Assembly (NCBI GenBank): GCA_910583845.1
Contig: CAJUAB010000002.1
Coordinates: 186,001 to 250,000 of the forward strand
Direction: 5' to 3'
DNA: 64,000 nucleotides
Source of the DNA: an uncultured Acetatifactor sp.
GTDB taxonomy: Bacteria; Bacillota; Clostridia; Lachnospirales; Lachnospiraceae
Both the position numbers and the translations under genes were made by a program. The notes below the pieces were generated by a model. The model worked only from the letters and a program-made list of their open reading frames with translations. It was not told the DNA's origin and did not search any database. Positions within the stretch are counted from its first letter, which is position 1; each line of letters starts with the position of its first letter. Below, piece by piece: positions 63,024 to 64,000 of this stretch.

Positions 63024-63169
63024 ATTATGTGGAATGCTGTGAAACAGAACTGTTATATATCTGCCCTGTGACCATATAAGCAGTCCGGCTAAGAGCTGAT
63101 CAGTCTCTTGGTAACGGTGCATAGGGCAGATTCGTGAATGCGCCGTAATTAGTACCGGGAGGAACCGTA

Positions 63170-63748
63170 GTGCCGCACAACAGGGGTTTGAACTTTTATA
63201 AACGGAAAAAAAAGATCAGCCCGCTGGCTGTCAGGGAAGTCTTTGTGGTGCTGTTTGGCATGGTGGCCGCAGTTTTCATCGCAGTGGTTCTCACCTATTT
63301 TTTCGGAACTTACACGAATATGGTGGGAGCATCCATGGAACCCGGTCTGCATAACGGACAGAGGGTATATGTCAACCGTTTCAGCTACATTCTGTCAACT
63401 CCGGAGATTGGGGATGTGGTGGTGTTTCTGCCCAATGGCAACACAAACACCCATTATTATGTAAAGCGAGTGGTAGCCGGGCCGGGGGATACGGTATTGA
63501 TCCAGAACGGTGTGCTGTATGTCAACGGCGCGGAAAGTCCCTGGGCCGATGTCAAGATTCTGGACGCGGGAATTGCCGCGGTGGAACTCACAATGCAGCA
63601 GGGACAGTATTTCTGCGTGGGGGATAATCCCGGCAGCAGCGAGGACAGCCGGTCCGCCAATATCGGCCCGATCAGGGAACAGGATATCATCGGAGAAGCA
63701 TGGCTGCACCTGGGCAGTGATGAAGGAGGCATGGGACTGGTCCATTAG
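63170..63748 (+). CDS. lepB: Signal peptidase I
   Basis: This 192-residue membrane peptidase has one N-terminal helix (about 22-46), catalytic S55 (GASMEPGL) and K99 (YYVKRVVAGPGD), and the box with GDNPGSSEDSR. It removes Sec signal peptides. The start is GTG after GGGAGGAA. It is followed 12 bases later by rbgA, so the two are co-transcribed. Confidence 0.96.
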   Translation: MPHNRGLNFYKRKKKISPLAVREVFVVLFGMVAAVFIAVVLTYFFGTYTNMVGASMEPGLHNGQRVYVNRFSYILSTPEIGDVVVFLPNGNTNTHYYVKRVVAGPGDTVLIQNGVLYVNGAESPWADVKILDAGIAAVELTMQQGQYFCVGDNPGSSEDSRSANIGPIREQDIIGEAWLHLGSDEGGMGLVH

Positions 63749-63760
63749 GGGAGGCGGAAT

Positions 63761-64000
63761 ATGAATTATCAATGGTATCCGGGGCATATGACAAAAGCCA
63801 TCCGGATGATGCAGGAAAATATTAAGCTGATTGATCTGATTATCGAACTGTTGGATGCCAGGATACCCCTGAGCAGCCGTAATCCGGATATTGATAAGCT
63901 GGCGGCGGGAAAATACAGGATCGTGCTGCTGAACAAGTCTGATCTGGCGGACCCGGTCTATAACAGGCAATGGACTGACTTTTTTGAAAGCCGGGGGTTC
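63761..64000 (+). CDS. rbgA: Ribosome biogenesis GTPase YlqF/RbgA (5' part)
   Basis: The first 80 codons lie in the window and the frame is open at the right edge. The sequence WYPGHMTKAIRMMQEN, then LLDARIPLSSRNPDID and the circularly permuted G4 motif LNKSDLAD are typical. RbgA matures the 50S subunit. GAGGCGGA precedes the ATG. Confidence 0.95.
   Translation, partial: MNYQWYPGHMTKAIRMMQENIKLIDLIIELLDARIPLSSRNPDIDKLAAGKYRIVLLNKSDLADPVYNRQWTDFFESRGF

Overview
The window comes from a motile, spore-related Firmicute, most likely a Lachnospiraceae-type member of the Clostridia. This rests on the Bacillus/Clostridium-style fla/che gene order with FliY, CheC, CheD and a SwrB-position gene, on lipoproteins and ABC permeases without a partner ATPase, on a SleL-like spore-cortex hydrolase, and on AGGAGG-type ribosome sites with TTGACA/TATAAT promoters. 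The genus cannot be read from the sequence.

Layout. (1) 1-20137: one continuous forward fla/che operon. It runs from the fliM 3' end through fliY, cheY, fliO-fliP-fliQ-fliR-flhB-flhA (flagellar type III export), flhF-flhG, a PilZ protein, cheB-cheA-cheW-cheC-cheD, fliA (sigma 28), fapA and three less known genes. It closes at a terminator whose loop also holds the -35 box of the next promoter. (2) 20187-23179: rpsB, tsf and a CPBP membrane protease. (3) 23191-32817: an unusual six-gene envelope operon: two large paralogous solute-binding lipoproteins, two sugar-type ABC permeases, an HlyD-like adaptor and a MacB-core-like membrane protein, with no ATPase. (4) 32796-43681: housekeeping genes (YgjP-like metallopeptidase, thiamine pyrophosphokinase, a Mn-type CDF transporter, gpmI, an Fe-S aldo/keto reductase, a C39-like protease, eno, secG, rnr). 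(5) 43718-44836: smpB, ssrA (tmRNA) and scrambled copies of the ssrA 3' end that look like a vacated integration site. (6) 45092-54732: an oligopeptide ABC operon in which four of the five transport proteins carry large extra domains, followed by a membrane-anchored ApbE-like protein. (7) 54767-58917: TrpB2, an L,D-transpeptidase and an NSS-family sodium symporter. (8) 58918-61669: a decayed island (Uma2 gene and two broken hicAB modules) flanked by a 198-bp direct repeat of sleL. (9) 61264-64000: sleL, rplS, signal peptidase I and the start of rbgA/ylqF.

The strongest candidates for little-described biology are the ATPase-less importer/adaptor operon (23-33 kb) and the remodelled Opp system with its ApbE-like partner (45-54.6 kb). 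The hicAB/Uma2 island is a clear case of toxin-antitoxin decay: one HicA has a nonsense codon and no normal start, the second has lost its 5' half, and one HicB has lost its DNA-binding end.
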